DNA of 33,741 nucleotides from Alphaproteobacteria bacterium (GCA_027045875.1 JALUAG010000102.1:1-33741); one strand, 5' to 3'; shown: positions 1-8,593, numbered from the stretch's first letter. Numbers and translations: made by a program. Notes: generated by a model from the sequence alone, not told the origin.

Positions 1-660
1 TCCCGCCCGCGGCGGCGGGAGGCGCTCGAGAGGGTGGCGGGGGAGATCGCCGCCGCGGGCGGGACGGCCCTGACCGTGCCCACCGACATCACCGATCCGG
101 CCTCGGTGGGGGCGCTGTTCGCCGAAATCGAGACCCGTTTCGGCCGCCTCGACCTGCTGTTCAACAACGCCGGCATCGGCGCGCCGGCGGTTCCCCCCGA
201 CGAGCTCACCCTCGAGGACTGGCGGGCGGTGGTGGCGACCAATCTCGATGGCGCCTTCTACTGCGCCCGGGAGGCCTTCGGCCTGATGCGCCGACAAAAG
301 CCGCGGGGCGGGCGGATCATCAACAACGGCTCGATCTCGGCCCACAGCCCGCGTCCCTTCTCCGCCCCCTACACCGCCACCAAGCACGCCATCACCGGCC
401 TCACCCGATCCCTGGCCCTCGACGGGCGGGCCTTCGACATCGCCTGCGGCCAGATCGACATCGGCAACGCCGCCACCGAGATGACCGAACGCATGGCGGA
501 GGGGGTGCCGCAGGCCGACGGCTCGGTGCGCCCGGAACCGCGCATGGACGTCCGGCGGGTGGCGGAAGCGGTGGTATTCATGGCCGGCCTGCCCCTCGAG
601 GAGAACGTCCTCTTCCTGACCATCATGGCCACCAAGATGCCCTTCGTCGGTCGCGGCTGA
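1..660 (+). CDS. Short-chain dehydrogenase/reductase, 5' end cut by window
   Basis: Classical SDR, an NAD(P)-dependent oxidoreductase. The reading frame is open from base 1, and codons upstream of the first possible start (GTG at 34) already read like SDR sequence ([18 protein letters not shown]). The gene therefore starts outside the window, and the TGxxxGxG cofactor loop is not visible. Seen here are the NNAG structural motif (codons near 160-175), the serine region NNGSISA and the catalytic YxxxK (YTATK, near 370-385), followed by a normal C-terminus ending MPFVGRG. The substrate cannot be told from the sequence. It converges with the next gene, with 13 bp between the stops. The family is clear; the function is not. 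Confidence 0.9.
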   Translation, partial: SRPRRREALERVAGEIAAAGGTALTVPTDITDPASVGALFAEIETRFGRLDLLFNNAGIGAPAVPPDELTLEDWRAVVATNLDGAFYCAREAFGLMRRQKPRGGRIINNGSISAHSPRPFSAPYTATKHAITGLTRSLALDGRAFDIACGQIDIGNAATEMTERMAEGVPQADGSVRPEPRMDVRRVAEAVVFMAGLPLEENVLFLTIMATKMPFVGRG

Positions 661-673
661 GCCCGACGGTGCC

Positions 674-1051
674 TCAGTAGCGCCAGCCGGGGCCCATGGC
701 GCCCATCATGCCGACCATCCCGGCCATGCCGAACAGGAGGCCCAAGAGCACCAGCACCAGCACGACGAGGGCCACGATCCCCATCAGCACGAAGAAGGTG
801 CGCAGCTTGCCGAGGGAGCGGAGGAAGGACTCGCGGTCGCCCTGCAGGCCGGCGCTCTCCACCGCGCTCGCCGCCTGGTAGAGTAGTACGCCTGCCCAGA
901 TCGGCAGCCAGGCGACGAGAATGCCGATGATGCTCAGGGCCGTCAGCACCCCCTGGATGATCAGCAGGATGCCGAGGAACTTCATCCAGCCGCGGGCCTG
1001 GAAGAGCGGCATGCCGATGTCCTTGATCAGTTCCTTCTGCTCCTCGGCCAT
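674..1051 (-). CDS. Small membrane protein, DUF5362-like
   Basis: A 125-residue protein. The ATG at 1051 has a good ribosome site (GGGAG, 6 bases upstream), so longer upstream frames are rejected. After a charged N-terminus (MAEEQKELIKD) it has WMKFLGILLIIQG and a second hydrophobic stretch with WLPIWAGVLLYQAAS, a pattern I associate with DUF5362 membrane proteins. A third membrane segment lies near residues 90-110. The tail is rich in Met and Gly (GMAGMVGMMGAMGPGWRY). No function is known to me. It is transcribed divergently from folP, with about 176 bp between the starts. The family name comes from memory of the motif and is only moderately secure. Confidence 0.75.
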   Translation of the reverse strand: MAEEQKELIKDIGMPLFQARGWMKFLGILLIIQGVLTALSIIGILVAWLPIWAGVLLYQAASAVESAGLQGDRESFLRSLGKLRTFFVLMGIVALVVLVLVLLGLLFGMAGMVGMMGAMGPGWRY

Positions 1052-1227
1052 GATCTTCTCCCGATTTCCACATGATCCGGTGGGGTTCTCCACTCTGGTT
1101 ATCACAGTCGCCGGCCGGGCTCGATCCTCTTCTCGCCATCCGCCGCGGCCGTTGCCGGAAAGCCCCCGATCGGAGATACCGCTCGCCGTCGCCACCAACC
1201 CCCGTTCCCGCCCGCGGAGCCACCGGC

Positions 1228-2091
1228 ATGCCGCATCCCCTGACCGGGATCACCGGCTCGCCACCGCCCTGGATCATGGGCGTGCTCAACGTCACCCCGG
1301 ATTCCTTCAGCGACGGCGGCCGCTACGAACGCTTCGAGGCCGCCGTCGCCCGCGCCCGCGAGATGTGTGCCGAGGGGGCGGCGATCGTCGATGTGGGGGG
1401 CGAATCGACGGCCCCCGGCAGTCGCCCCCTCGATGCGGAGACCGAGCTCTCCCGCATCCGCCCGGTGGTCGCCGCCCTGGCCTCCGAGATCCCGCTTTCC
1501 GTCGACACCTACCACGCCCGCACCGCCGCCGCCTGCCTCGCCCTCGGAGCGCGGATCATCAACGACGTCTCGGCGCTCCGCGCCGACCCCGCGCTCGCGC
1601 GGGTGGTGGCCGAGGCGGGAGCGGTCTTGATGATGATGCACGCCAAGGACGCCCCCCTCCCCCACGCCGGCGACCGGCCCGCGCATTACCGGGATCCGGT
1701 GGCGGAGATCGCCGATTTCCTGCTGCGCCGGGTGGATGTGGCGCTCGCCGCCGGCATCGCGCCCGAACGGATCGTCCTCGATCCCGGCTGGGGGCGCTTC
1801 GTGAGCCTCGATCCCGCCCATTCCTGGGAGCTGCTGCGCCGCTTCGAGGAGCTCGCCGAGCGGCTCGCCCCCTTTCCGCTGCTCGTCGGGGTGTCGCAGA
1901 AGGGGTTCCTCGGGGTGCCGATGGCCGAGCGCCCTCCCCTCTCCCAGCTCGCGGCCCTGCACGCGCTCGAGCGGGGTGCGGCGCTGGTGCGCACCCATCA
2001 TCCGCGGATGATGCGCCGGTTCCTCGACGCGGCGGAGCGGATGGGACGGAGCTTTCCGGCGAGGGCCCGCTACGCCGCCGGCGCCCCGTGA
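1228..2091 (+). CDS. folP: Dihydropteroate synthase
   Basis: Condenses 6-hydroxymethyl-dihydropterin pyrophosphate with p-aminobenzoate in folate synthesis. The protein has 287 residues and a TIM-barrel pattern. The start is ATG 1228 with CGGAG 8 bases upstream; frames open further upstream lack conserved sequence. The N-terminal signature IMGVLNVTPDSFSDGG is intact. Later motifs diverge: DVGGESTAPGS where most enzymes have GGESTRPGA, DPGWGRF instead of DPGxGFGK, SQKGFLG instead of SRKxFxG, and LVRTHHPR in place of the usual RVHD end. The last 22 bp overlap the 3' end of folK on the other strand. The enzyme is recognisable, but its loops are unusual, so altered sulfonamide response or substrate handling is conceivable. 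Confidence 0.88.
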   Translation: MPHPLTGITGSPPPWIMGVLNVTPDSFSDGGRYERFEAAVARAREMCAEGAAIVDVGGESTAPGSRPLDAETELSRIRPVVAALASEIPLSVDTYHARTAAACLALGARIINDVSALRADPALARVVAEAGAVLMMMHAKDAPLPHAGDRPAHYRDPVAEIADFLLRRVDVALAAGIAPERIVLDPGWGRFVSLDPAHSWELLRRFEELAERLAPFPLLVGVSQKGFLGVPMAERPPLSQLAALHALERGAALVRTHHPRMMRRFLDAAERMGRSFPARARYAAGAP

Positions 2092-2585
2092 CGGTCGAGG
2101 GCCCGCAGGAGCTCGCGGGCGGTCCGGCCGAGACGGGGATGCCGCCAGTCGGGCCAGACCTCGACCAGGGGCGCGAGCACGAAGCGGCGTTCCTGCATCC
2201 GCGGATGGGGCAGCCGGAGATCGGGATCCTCGAGGAGGAGGGAATCGAGCGCGATCAGATCGAGGTCGATCCGGCGCGGCTGCCAGGGGCGCGTCTCGCG
2301 CCGCCGGTCGCGACCCAGCGCCCGTTCCGTCGCCTGCAGGCGGGCGAGGATCGCACGCGGTGCGAGAGGGGTCGCGAAGACGGCCACCCCGTTGAGGAAG
2401 GGCGGATGCCAGACGGCCTCGTCCTCCGGATGGAGGAGGGCCTCGGTCTCGATCCAGGCGGAGCGGGCGAGGAGCGGTCCGAGCGCCGCCTCCAGCATCG
2501 GCACCGCCCGCTCCAGGGTCGCCCGCCGGGGGCCGAGATTGGCGCCGAAGGCCACCACCGCCCGCCGGGGGCCGTTTTCCGTCAT
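2070..2585 (-). CDS. folK: 2-amino-4-hydroxy-6-hydroxymethyldihydropteridine pyrophosphokinase
   Basis: HPPK makes the pyrophosphate substrate used by FolP. It has 171 residues, slightly longer than the usual 155-165. The sequence shows VVAFGANLGPR at the N-terminus, then FLNGV, LGRDRRRETRPWQPRRIDLDLIAL (the Mg-ATP and pterin region, DxD in RRIDLDL) and LPHPRMQERRFVLAPL. The start codon at 2585 overlaps the stop of the upstream GntR gene (ATGA), so translation is coupled. The gene thus sits at the end of a dehydrogenase-regulator-folK operon rather than in a folate operon. It converges on folP with a 22 bp overlap. No folB was seen. Confidence 0.92.
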   Translation of the reverse strand: MTENGPRRAVVAFGANLGPRRATLERAVPMLEAALGPLLARSAWIETEALLHPEDEAVWHPPFLNGVAVFATPLAPRAILARLQATERALGRDRRRETRPWQPRRIDLDLIALDSLLLEDPDLRLPHPRMQERRFVLAPLVEVWPDWRHPRLGRTARELLRALDRHGAPAA

Positions 2586-3268
2586 GTCCCTTCTCCGTCG
2601 CGCAGCCGCCGGGCGAGGGGCTGGACCTTGTGTTCGAGATGGCGGGCCAGGGTGGCGGCCAGGGCCTCGCCGTCGCGGGCCTTGAGATGGCGCAGGATCT
2701 CCTCGTGCTCGGCGACCGCCTCCCGCCAGCGCTCGGGGGCCAGATTGGCCATGTAGCGGTAGCGCCGGATGTGGGCGTTGAGCCCCTCGTAGGTGTCGAG
2801 GAGGACCGGGTTGCGGCAGGCCCGCATGATGGCGAAATGGATCGCCTGGTTGGCCCGGAAGTAGCGGTGCAGATCGCGGCGGGCGTAGGCGCTCAGCATG
2901 TCGTAATGGAGGGCCTCGATCTCGCGCAGCTCCTCCTCCTCGATGCGCGACACCACGAGCCGGCCGGCGAGCCGCTCGAGGGCCGCCATCACCTCGACGG
3001 TACGCTCCAGCTCCTCGAGGCTCAGGGGCGCCACCCGGGCACCGCGATGCGGCTCCAGCAGCACGAGCCCCTCCCGGGCCAGCAGGCGGAAGGCCTCGCG
3101 CAGGGGCGTGCGGGAGATGCCCAGCCGGGTCGCCAGCGCCGTCTCGCCCAGCCGTTCGCCGGGCGCGAGCTCCCCTTCCACGATGAGCTCGCGCAGGTGA
3201 TCCGCCGCCCGCTCGCTCAGCGAACGGCGGGACGTCGCCGTCGCGGTTTCCCCGCGCCCGCTCTCCAT
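2582..3268 (-). CDS. GntR-family regulator with FCD ligand domain
   Basis: A 228-residue transcription factor. The winged helix spans about residues 15-80 (SLSERAADHLRELI, then LGETALATRLGISRTPLREAFRLLAREGLV, the classic GntR recognition region). An all-helical FCD ligand domain follows at about 90-215. HYDMLSAYARRDLHRYFRANQAIHFAIMRACRNP and the late AVAEHEEILRHLKARD carry the Asp/His positions that normally bind a metal and a carboxylate ligand. The start is ATG 3268, two bases after the stop of the dehydrogenase gene (TGAGGATG). The stop overlaps folK. FadR/FCD regulators typically sense hydroxy or keto acids, which fits the neighbours. Two operator-like motifs lie at 6207-6220 and 6303-6316. 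Confidence 0.93.
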   Translation of the reverse strand: MESGRGETATATSRRSLSERAADHLRELIVEGELAPGERLGETALATRLGISRTPLREAFRLLAREGLVLLEPHRGARVAPLSLEELERTVEVMAALERLAGRLVVSRIEEEELREIEALHYDMLSAYARRDLHRYFRANQAIHFAIMRACRNPVLLDTYEGLNAHIRRYRYMANLAPERWREAVAEHEEILRHLKARDGEALAATLARHLEHKVQPLARRLRDGEGT

Positions 3269-3270
3269 CC

Positions 3271-6171
3271 TCACGGCAGCGCCTCCGCCGCCAGCCGCAC
3301 GGCGTGCAGCGCCTCGCGTCCGGTCGCATCGCGGATCTGCTGGCGGCAACTCGTTCCGTCGGCGACCAGGATCGCTCCCGGCGCCCGCCGGATCGCCGGC
3401 AGCAGATCGAGCTCCGCCATGCGCATGGAGATCCCGTAGGTCTCCCGGCGGTAACCGAAGGCACCCGCCATGCCGCAGCAGCCGGATTCGATCATCCGCA
3501 CCTCCGCTCCCGGCAGCCGTCGCAGCAGCGCCACCGTATCCGCCGCCACCCCGAAGGCCTTCTGGTGGCAATGGCCGTGGACCAGGATCTCCCGCCCTTC
3601 CGCGGGCCCCTTCCGGAGAGCGATCCTGTCCTTTAGAAAGCTCGTGCAAAGCATGGCCATCTCGCCGATTTTCCTGCTCTCTTCACCCGGCAGCAGAATC
3701 TGCAGCTCGTCCCGCAGCGTCAGGAGACAGGCGGGTTCGAGCCCCAGGATCGGCACGCCCTCGGCGGCCAGCGGGGCGAGGGTCGCCACCAGCCGCCGCA
3801 TTTCCGCCCGCGCCTCCTCCACCATCCCGGCTGCGAGCCAGGTCCGCCCGCAGCACAGCGGGCGCCCGTCGCGCGGGTCCGGCAGCAGCGGTCGCGATCC
3901 GGCCGCCCGCAGCAGTCTCCAGGCGGCGTCCAGATTGGCGGGCTCGAAATAGCGGTTGAAGGTGTCGGCGAACAGTACCACCGGCTCCCCGCCCTTCCCT
4001 TCCGGCCCCTCGGCGGGCGGCCGCCAGGGGCGATGGAAGCGCGGCAGCGGCCGGCGGCGGTCGAAGCCCAGAAGCCGTTCGCGCAGGATGCCGGCTCCGG
4101 GCAGACGGTTCGCGAACGCGAGGAGGGGCGCCACCCGGGCCGCCGTTCCCGCCCAGCGCGGCAGCCCGGCCAAGAGCCGCTCGCGCAGGGGACGGGGATG
4201 GGCTTCGTAATAGTGGCTCAGCGCCTCGATCTTCATCCGCGCCATGTCGACCCCGGTCGGGCATTCCCGCCGGCAGGCCTTGCAGGAGACGCAGAGGGAC
4301 AGGGCCTCGAACAGGCTCTCCGAGGCCAGCCCTTCCCCGTCCGCCCGGCCGGTCAGCAGATGGCGCAGGAGATTGGCGCGGCCGCGGGTGAGATGCCTTT
4401 CCTCCCGCGTCACCCGGTAGGAGGGGCACATCACCCCGCCCGCGAGCTTGCGGCAGGCGCCATTGTTGTTGCACATCTCCACCGCCGCCAGGAAACCGCC
4501 CCATTCCCCCCAGTCGAGCCGGGGCTCCACTGGCAGCGGTCGATAGTCGGGCGGGTAGCGCAGGAGACGGCGGTCGTCCATGCGCGGCGGGCGGACGATC
4601 TTGGAAGGGGCGGTATTCAGCACCCCGTCGGGATCGAACAGCTCCTTGATCTCGGCGAAGGCCCGCACGAGGCGCGCACCCAGTACCCGCCCGTGGAACT
4701 CGGAGCGGACGATGCCGTCGCCGTGCTCGCCCGAATGGCTGCCGAAAAAGCGGCGCACGAGATCGATCGCCTCCTCGGCGATCGCCCGCATCTTCCCGAC
4801 TTCCACCGGATCCTTGAGGTTGAGCACCGGGCGGACGTGCAGGCAGCCCACCGCCGCATGGGCGTACCAGGTGCCGCGGGTGCCGTGGCGGGCGAAGATC
4901 TCGTCGAGGGCCGCGGTGTATTCGGCGAGATGCGCGAGCGGCACCGCGCAGTCCTCGATGAAGGAGACCGGTTTTCCGTCCCCCTTCATCGACATGACGA
5001 TGTTGAGCCCGGCCTTCCTGAGCTCCCAGATCTCCGCCTGGAGGGCGGGGTCGGTGACGGCGGTGACCGAATCCGGCAGGCCGAGATCCCCCATCGCCTC
5101 GCCGAGACGGGCGAGATCCCGCTCGAGGGGGGCGAGGGTCTCGCCGGCGAACTCCACGAGATAGAGGGCCTGCGGCCGGCCGCGCAGGAACTTCGGCAGC
5201 AGCCCCCGGAACTCGGGCATGCCGGCGGCGAGGTCGAGGATCGTGCGGTCCACGAGCTCGACCGCGGTGGGGCCGAGGGCGGTGATCGCCGGAGTCGCCT
5301 CCATGGCCCGGCGGAAGCTCGGGAAATGGCACACCCCGAGCACCCGGTGGCGCGGCAGGGGATGGAGTTTCAGGGTGATGCGGCGGAAGAGGGCCAGGGT
5401 CCCCTCCGAGCCCACCAGCAGGCTCGCCAGATTGAAGGCCCCTTCGGGATCCACCCGGTTCAGGGTGTAGCCGGCGACGTTGCGGGAACTCCGCGGCCAG
5501 CGGGCCCGGATCTCGGCCGCCTCGCGGGCGGCGATGGCCCTGAGGGCGGCGGCGATCTTCCCGAGCCTTCCGGCCGGCGGCGGCGCGGCGGCGGGCGGCA
5601 CCTCGCCGCAGTCGAGACGGGTGCCGTCGGCGAGGGTGGCCTCGATTGCCAGCACGTTGTCCACCGACACCCCGTAGCGCAGCGAACGCGCCCCGCAGGC
5701 GTTGTTGGCGGCCATGCCGCCCAGTGTCGCGCGCGAACCCGTCGAGATGTCGACCGGGTAGAAGAGGCCGGTGGGGCGGAGGCGCCGGTTGAGCTCGTCG
5801 AGGACGAGACCCGGTTCGACCGTCACCGTCCCCGCATCCCGGTCCACCGGCCCCATGCCGGTCATGTGCCGCGAGCAGTCGAGGACGAGGCCCCGCCCCA
5901 CCGTCTGTCCGGCCTGGGAGGTGCCGGCACCGCGGGCGATCACCGGCACCCCCGCTTCCCGGGCGATGGCAAGGGCCGCCTCGAGATCGGTCTCGTGCTT
6001 CGGGCAGACGACGCCCACCGGCACGATCTCGTAGATCGAGGCGTCGGTGGCGTAGCGGGCGCGGTCGGCCGCCGTGAACAGCACCTCCCCCTCGAGCTCG
6101 CGCCGCAGCCGGGCGGCGAGCGCGTCCCGTTCCCGGGGATCGAAGGCGGCCGGCGGGGAGGTGGCGTTCAC
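3271..6171 (-). CDS. FAD-linked 2-hydroxy-acid dehydrogenase with Fe-S/CCG domains (YdiJ-like)
   Basis: A 966-residue flavoprotein that oxidises a D-2-hydroxy acid and passes electrons through Fe-S clusters. The start is GTG 6171, behind GGGGAAGG. An N-terminal FAD-binding type 4 domain shows IARGAGTSQAGQTVG and VDISTGSRATLGGMAANNACGARSLRYG. A FAD-oxidase C domain contains HAAVGCLHVRP and GSHSGEHGDG. A cysteine-bearing segment lies near residues 565-585 (MCNNNGACRK, GVMCPSY) and a 4Fe-4S motif CVSCKACRRECP near 627-638. The C-terminal CCG half shows LEPAC (about 809), HGHCHQKA (864) and SGCCGMAGAFGY (895). The layout matches YdiJ and D-2-hydroxyglutarate/D-lactate dehydrogenases; the substrate is undetermined. 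It is the first gene of an operon with the GntR regulator and folK. Confidence 0.92.
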   Translation of the reverse strand: MNATSPPAAFDPRERDALAARLRRELEGEVLFTAADRARYATDASIYEIVPVGVVCPKHETDLEAALAIAREAGVPVIARGAGTSQAGQTVGRGLVLDCSRHMTGMGPVDRDAGTVTVEPGLVLDELNRRLRPTGLFYPVDISTGSRATLGGMAANNACGARSLRYGVSVDNVLAIEATLADGTRLDCGEVPPAAAPPPAGRLGKIAAALRAIAAREAAEIRARWPRSSRNVAGYTLNRVDPEGAFNLASLLVGSEGTLALFRRITLKLHPLPRHRVLGVCHFPSFRRAMEATPAITALGPTAVELVDRTILDLAAGMPEFRGLLPKFLRGRPQALYLVEFAGETLAPLERDLARLGEAMGDLGLPDSVTAVTDPALQAEIWELRKAGLNIVMSMKGDGKPVSFIEDCAVPLAHLAEYTAALDEIFARHGTRGTWYAHAAVGCLHVRPVLNLKDPVEVGKMRAIAEEAIDLVRRFFGSHSGEHGDGIVRSEFHGRVLGARLVRAFAEIKELFDPDGVLNTAPSKIVRPPRMDDRRLLRYPPDYRPLPVEPRLDWGEWGGFLAAVEMCNNNGACRKLAGGVMCPSYRVTREERHLTRGRANLLRHLLTGRADGEGLASESLFEALSLCVSCKACRRECPTGVDMARMKIEALSHYYEAHPRPLRERLLAGLPRWAGTAARVAPLLAFANRLPGAGILRERLLGFDRRRPLPRFHRPWRPPAEGPEGKGGEPVVLFADTFNRYFEPANLDAAWRLLRAAGSRPLLPDPRDGRPLCCGRTWLAAGMVEEARAEMRRLVATLAPLAAEGVPILGLEPACLLTLRDELQILLPGEESRKIGEMAMLCTSFLKDRIALRKGPAEGREILVHGHCHQKAFGVAADTVALLRRLPGAEVRMIESGCCGMAGAFGYRRETYGISMRMAELDLLPAIRRAPGAILVADGTSCRQQIRDATGREALHAVRLAAEALP

Positions 6172-6353
6172 GGCCCTTCCCCGCGTTCCACGCGGTGGCG
6201 CGATTCTGCATGCAATTCCGTACACGATATCCCGGTTTCCGGCATGGGATCACAAACCGCTTGATTTTTGGCCATCGAAAGGACAGGCTTCGATCCAAAG
6301 GTTGCATACAATTCCGACGTCCCGCAATCCATCTCGTGCCGGGGGAGGCGCAG
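6172..6353. promoter_or_regulatory. Divergent promoter region with paired operator-like motifs
   Basis: This 182 bp region separates the dehydrogenase (minus) from the aminotransferase (plus). It is visibly less GC-rich than its surroundings. The 14-mer TGCATRCAATTCCG occurs twice in the same orientation, at 6207-6220 and 6303-6316, 96 bp apart. The cores CTGCATGCAA and TTGCATACAA are near-palindromes resembling the TNGTATACNA half-sites of FCD-type GntR regulators. One copy lies near each gene, as expected for control of both directions. No convincing -35/-10 pair could be fixed. That the adjacent GntR protein binds here is inference. Confidence 0.6.
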
Positions 6354-7544
6354 ATGCCGCAGCGGCGTGCCGGACGCCATTTCCTGCAGATCCCGGGGCC
6401 CACCAACGTTCCCGACCGCATCCTGCGGGCCATGGACCATCCCACCATCGACCATCGCGGTCCGGCCTTCAAAGCGCTCGCCCGCGGCGTGCTCGATGGC
6501 ATCCGGCGGATCTTCCGCACCCGCGGCCCGGTGGTGATCTATCCGGCCTCCGGCACCGGCGCCTGGGAAGCGGCCCTCGCCAACACCCTGGCGCCCGGCG
6601 AGCGGGTGCTGATGTTCGAGACCGGGCATTTCGCCACCCTCTGGCGGGAGATCGCCCGCCGGCTCGGCCTCGAGCCGATCTTCCTCGAATCCGACTGGCG
6701 TCACGGCGTCGATCCCGAGGCCATCGGCCGGGCGCTGGCGGCGGACCGGGAAGGGCGCATCAAGGCAGTGTGCGTCGTCCACAACGAGACCTCGACCGGG
6801 GTCACGAGCCGCATCCCCGAGATCCGGGCGGCCATCGACGCGGTCGGCCATCCCGCCCTGTTCATGGTCGACACCATATCCTCGCTGGCCTCCATGCCCT
6901 ACGAGCACGACGCCTGGGGCGTCGACGTCACCGTGGGCGGCTCGCAGAAGGGGCTGATGCTGCCCCCGGGCCTCTCCTTCAACGCCCTCGGCGAGCGGGC
7001 GCTCGAGGCCCATCGCCGCCTCGCCCGCCGTCCGGCCTATTTCGACTGGACGGCGATGCTGGAGGCCAATGCCGAGGGGGTCTTTCCCTACACCCCGGCG
7101 ACCAATCTCCTCTACGGTCTCCGGGAGGCCATCGCCATGCTGGAGGAGGAGGGGCTCGAGGCCGTCTTCGCCCGTCACGCCCGCCACGGGGCCGCCACCC
7201 GCGCCGCCGTTGCCGCCTGGGGGCTCGAGATCCTGTGCCGCGATCCGCGGGAGCATTCAAACAGTCTCACCGCCGTGTGTCTGCCCGAGGGGTTCGATGC
7301 CGACCGGCTGCGGGCGCACATCCTGGAGCGGTTCGATCTCTCCCTCGGCAACGGCCTCGGCCGGCTCCGGGGGTGGGTGTTCCGCATCGGCCATCTCGGC
7401 GACTTCAACGATCTCATGCTGATGGGAACCCTGTGCGGGATCGAGATGGGGATGCGGGAGTTCGGCGTGCCGCTCGCCGGCAGCGGCGTCGCCGCGGCCA
7501 TGGAGCATCTGTCTTCGAAGGGGAACGGAGCGGCGACCGGCTGA
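6354..7544 (+). CDS. Class V aminotransferase, alanine/serine-glyoxylate type
   Basis: A 396-residue PLP enzyme of the alanine-glyoxylate / serine-glyoxylate / serine-pyruvate group. ATG 6354 sits 6 bases after GGGGGAGG, which outweighs the longer frame from 6195. FLQIPGPTNVPDRILRAM is the typical N-terminus. YPASGTGAWEAALANTL holds the phosphate-binding loop, VHNETSTGV contacts the cofactor, and VDTISSLASMPYEHDAWGVDV leads to the Schiff-base lysine in GGSQKGLMLPPGL (about Lys199). It most likely moves an amino group to glyoxylate or a similar 2-oxo acid. That fits a flanking hydroxy-acid dehydrogenase which could generate such an acid, and the TRAP importer that begins 33 bp downstream. Confidence 0.9.
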   Translation: MPQRRAGRHFLQIPGPTNVPDRILRAMDHPTIDHRGPAFKALARGVLDGIRRIFRTRGPVVIYPASGTGAWEAALANTLAPGERVLMFETGHFATLWREIARRLGLEPIFLESDWRHGVDPEAIGRALAADREGRIKAVCVVHNETSTGVTSRIPEIRAAIDAVGHPALFMVDTISSLASMPYEHDAWGVDVTVGGSQKGLMLPPGLSFNALGERALEAHRRLARRPAYFDWTAMLEANAEGVFPYTPATNLLYGLREAIAMLEEEGLEAVFARHARHGAATRAAVAAWGLEILCRDPREHSNSLTAVCLPEGFDADRLRAHILERFDLSLGNGLGRLRGWVFRIGHLGDFNDLMLMGTLCGIEMGMREFGVPLAGSGVAAAMEHLSSKGNGAATG

Positions 7545-7577
7545 CGGCGCCGCTCCACCAGACCAGGGAGGTCCATC

Positions 7578-8561
7578 ATGCGCAGACGGCTTTTCGCGAC
7601 GGTTCTCGCGGCGGCTCTGGGGTTCGCCCTCTCCGGCGAGGCCCGGGAGCTCAAGTTCGGCCATGTCGGGGCACCGGGCTCGCTCTTCGATCTGTCGGCC
7701 AACGCCTTCGCCGAGCTCGCCAACGAGCGGCTCGCCGAGGCCGGGTTCGACGACTGGACGATCACCGTCTTCGGCGCCAGCCAGCTCGGCAACGACAAGG
7801 AGCTCCTGCAGAAGCTCAAGCTCGGCACTGTCGACTTCTCTCTGCCCTCGACGGTGATGTCCTCGGTGGCCGACGAGTTCGGGCTGTTCGAGATGCCCTA
7901 TCTGGTCAAGGACCGGGCCCATATGGCGCGGATCGAGAAGGAGATCTTCTGGGACCGGATCGCCCCCGCCGCCCGGGCCAAGGGCTATGAGATCCTGGCC
8001 GTGTGGGAGAACGGCTTCCGCCACATCACCAACAACCTGCGGCCGATCAACCTCCCCGAGGATCTCAAGGGCATCAAGCTCAGGACGCCGCGCGGCAAGT
8101 GGCGGGTGCGGATGTTCGAGCTCTACGGCGCCAATCCGACACCGATGGCCTTCTCCGAGGTGTTCGTGGCCCTGCAGACCGGGGTCATCGACGGCCAGGA
8201 GAACCCCCTCGCCCAGATCTGGAGCGCCAAGTTCCACGAGGTGCAGAAGTATCTTTCCCTGACCGGCCACGTCTACACCCCCGCCTACGTCACCGTGGGC
8301 GCCAAGAGCTGGGCCAAGGTCCCGGAGGAGGTGCGCGCCATCATCACCCGGGCGGCCAAGGACAACCAGGCCTTCGTCTACGAGACGGCGGCCAGGCTCG
8401 AGACCGACCTGCTGGGCAAGCTCAAGGCCGGCGGCATGCAGGTCAACGAGGCCGACAAGGCGGCCTTCATCGCCGCCAGCACCCCCATCTACGAGACCTT
8501 CGCCAAGGAGGTCGAAGGCGGTGCGGAGATGATCGCCAAGGCCCAGGCGCTCGCCGAATGA
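7578..8561 (+). CDS. dctP: TRAP transporter substrate-binding protein
   Basis: Periplasmic receptor of a tripartite ATP-independent transporter, 327 residues. ATG 7578 follows GGGAGG. A signal peptide covers about residues 1-22 (MRRRLFATVLAAALGFALSG). The mature part begins ELKFGHVG and carries ASQLGNDKELLQKLKLGTVDF, the hinge-region LKGIKLRTPRGKWR (about residues 163-176, with an Arg of the type that salt-bridges the substrate carboxylate), and EVFVALQTGVIDGQENPLAQIWSAKF, all hallmarks of DctP. The ligand is probably an organic acid. It is the first transporter gene, separated from dctQ by a strong hairpin that may let it be made in excess over the membrane subunits. Confidence 0.95.
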   Translation: MRRRLFATVLAAALGFALSGEARELKFGHVGAPGSLFDLSANAFAELANERLAEAGFDDWTITVFGASQLGNDKELLQKLKLGTVDFSLPSTVMSSVADEFGLFEMPYLVKDRAHMARIEKEIFWDRIAPAARAKGYEILAVWENGFRHITNNLRPINLPEDLKGIKLRTPRGKWRVRMFELYGANPTPMAFSEVFVALQTGVIDGQENPLAQIWSAKFHEVQKYLSLTGHVYTPAYVTVGAKSWAKVPEEVRAIITRAAKDNQAFVYETAARLETDLLGKLKAGGMQVNEADKAAFIAASTPIYETFAKEVEGGAEMIAKAQALAE

Positions 8562-8569
8562 CCTCCCTG

Positions 8570-8593
8570 CGGGGCGGGCCCCGGCCCGCCCCG
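8570..8593 (+). promoter_or_regulatory. Intercistronic hairpin between dctP and dctQ
   Basis: Nine bases after the dctP stop, the arms at 8571-8580 (GGGGCGGGCC) and 8583-8592 (GGCCCGCCCC) are perfectly complementary, and C8570/G8593 extends the pairing. There is no following T-run, so it is unlikely to be a full intrinsic terminator. A stem this stable could block 3' exonucleases or cause partial termination, favouring dctP mRNA over dctQM. The dctQ ribosome site downstream is weak. Confidence 0.6.
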
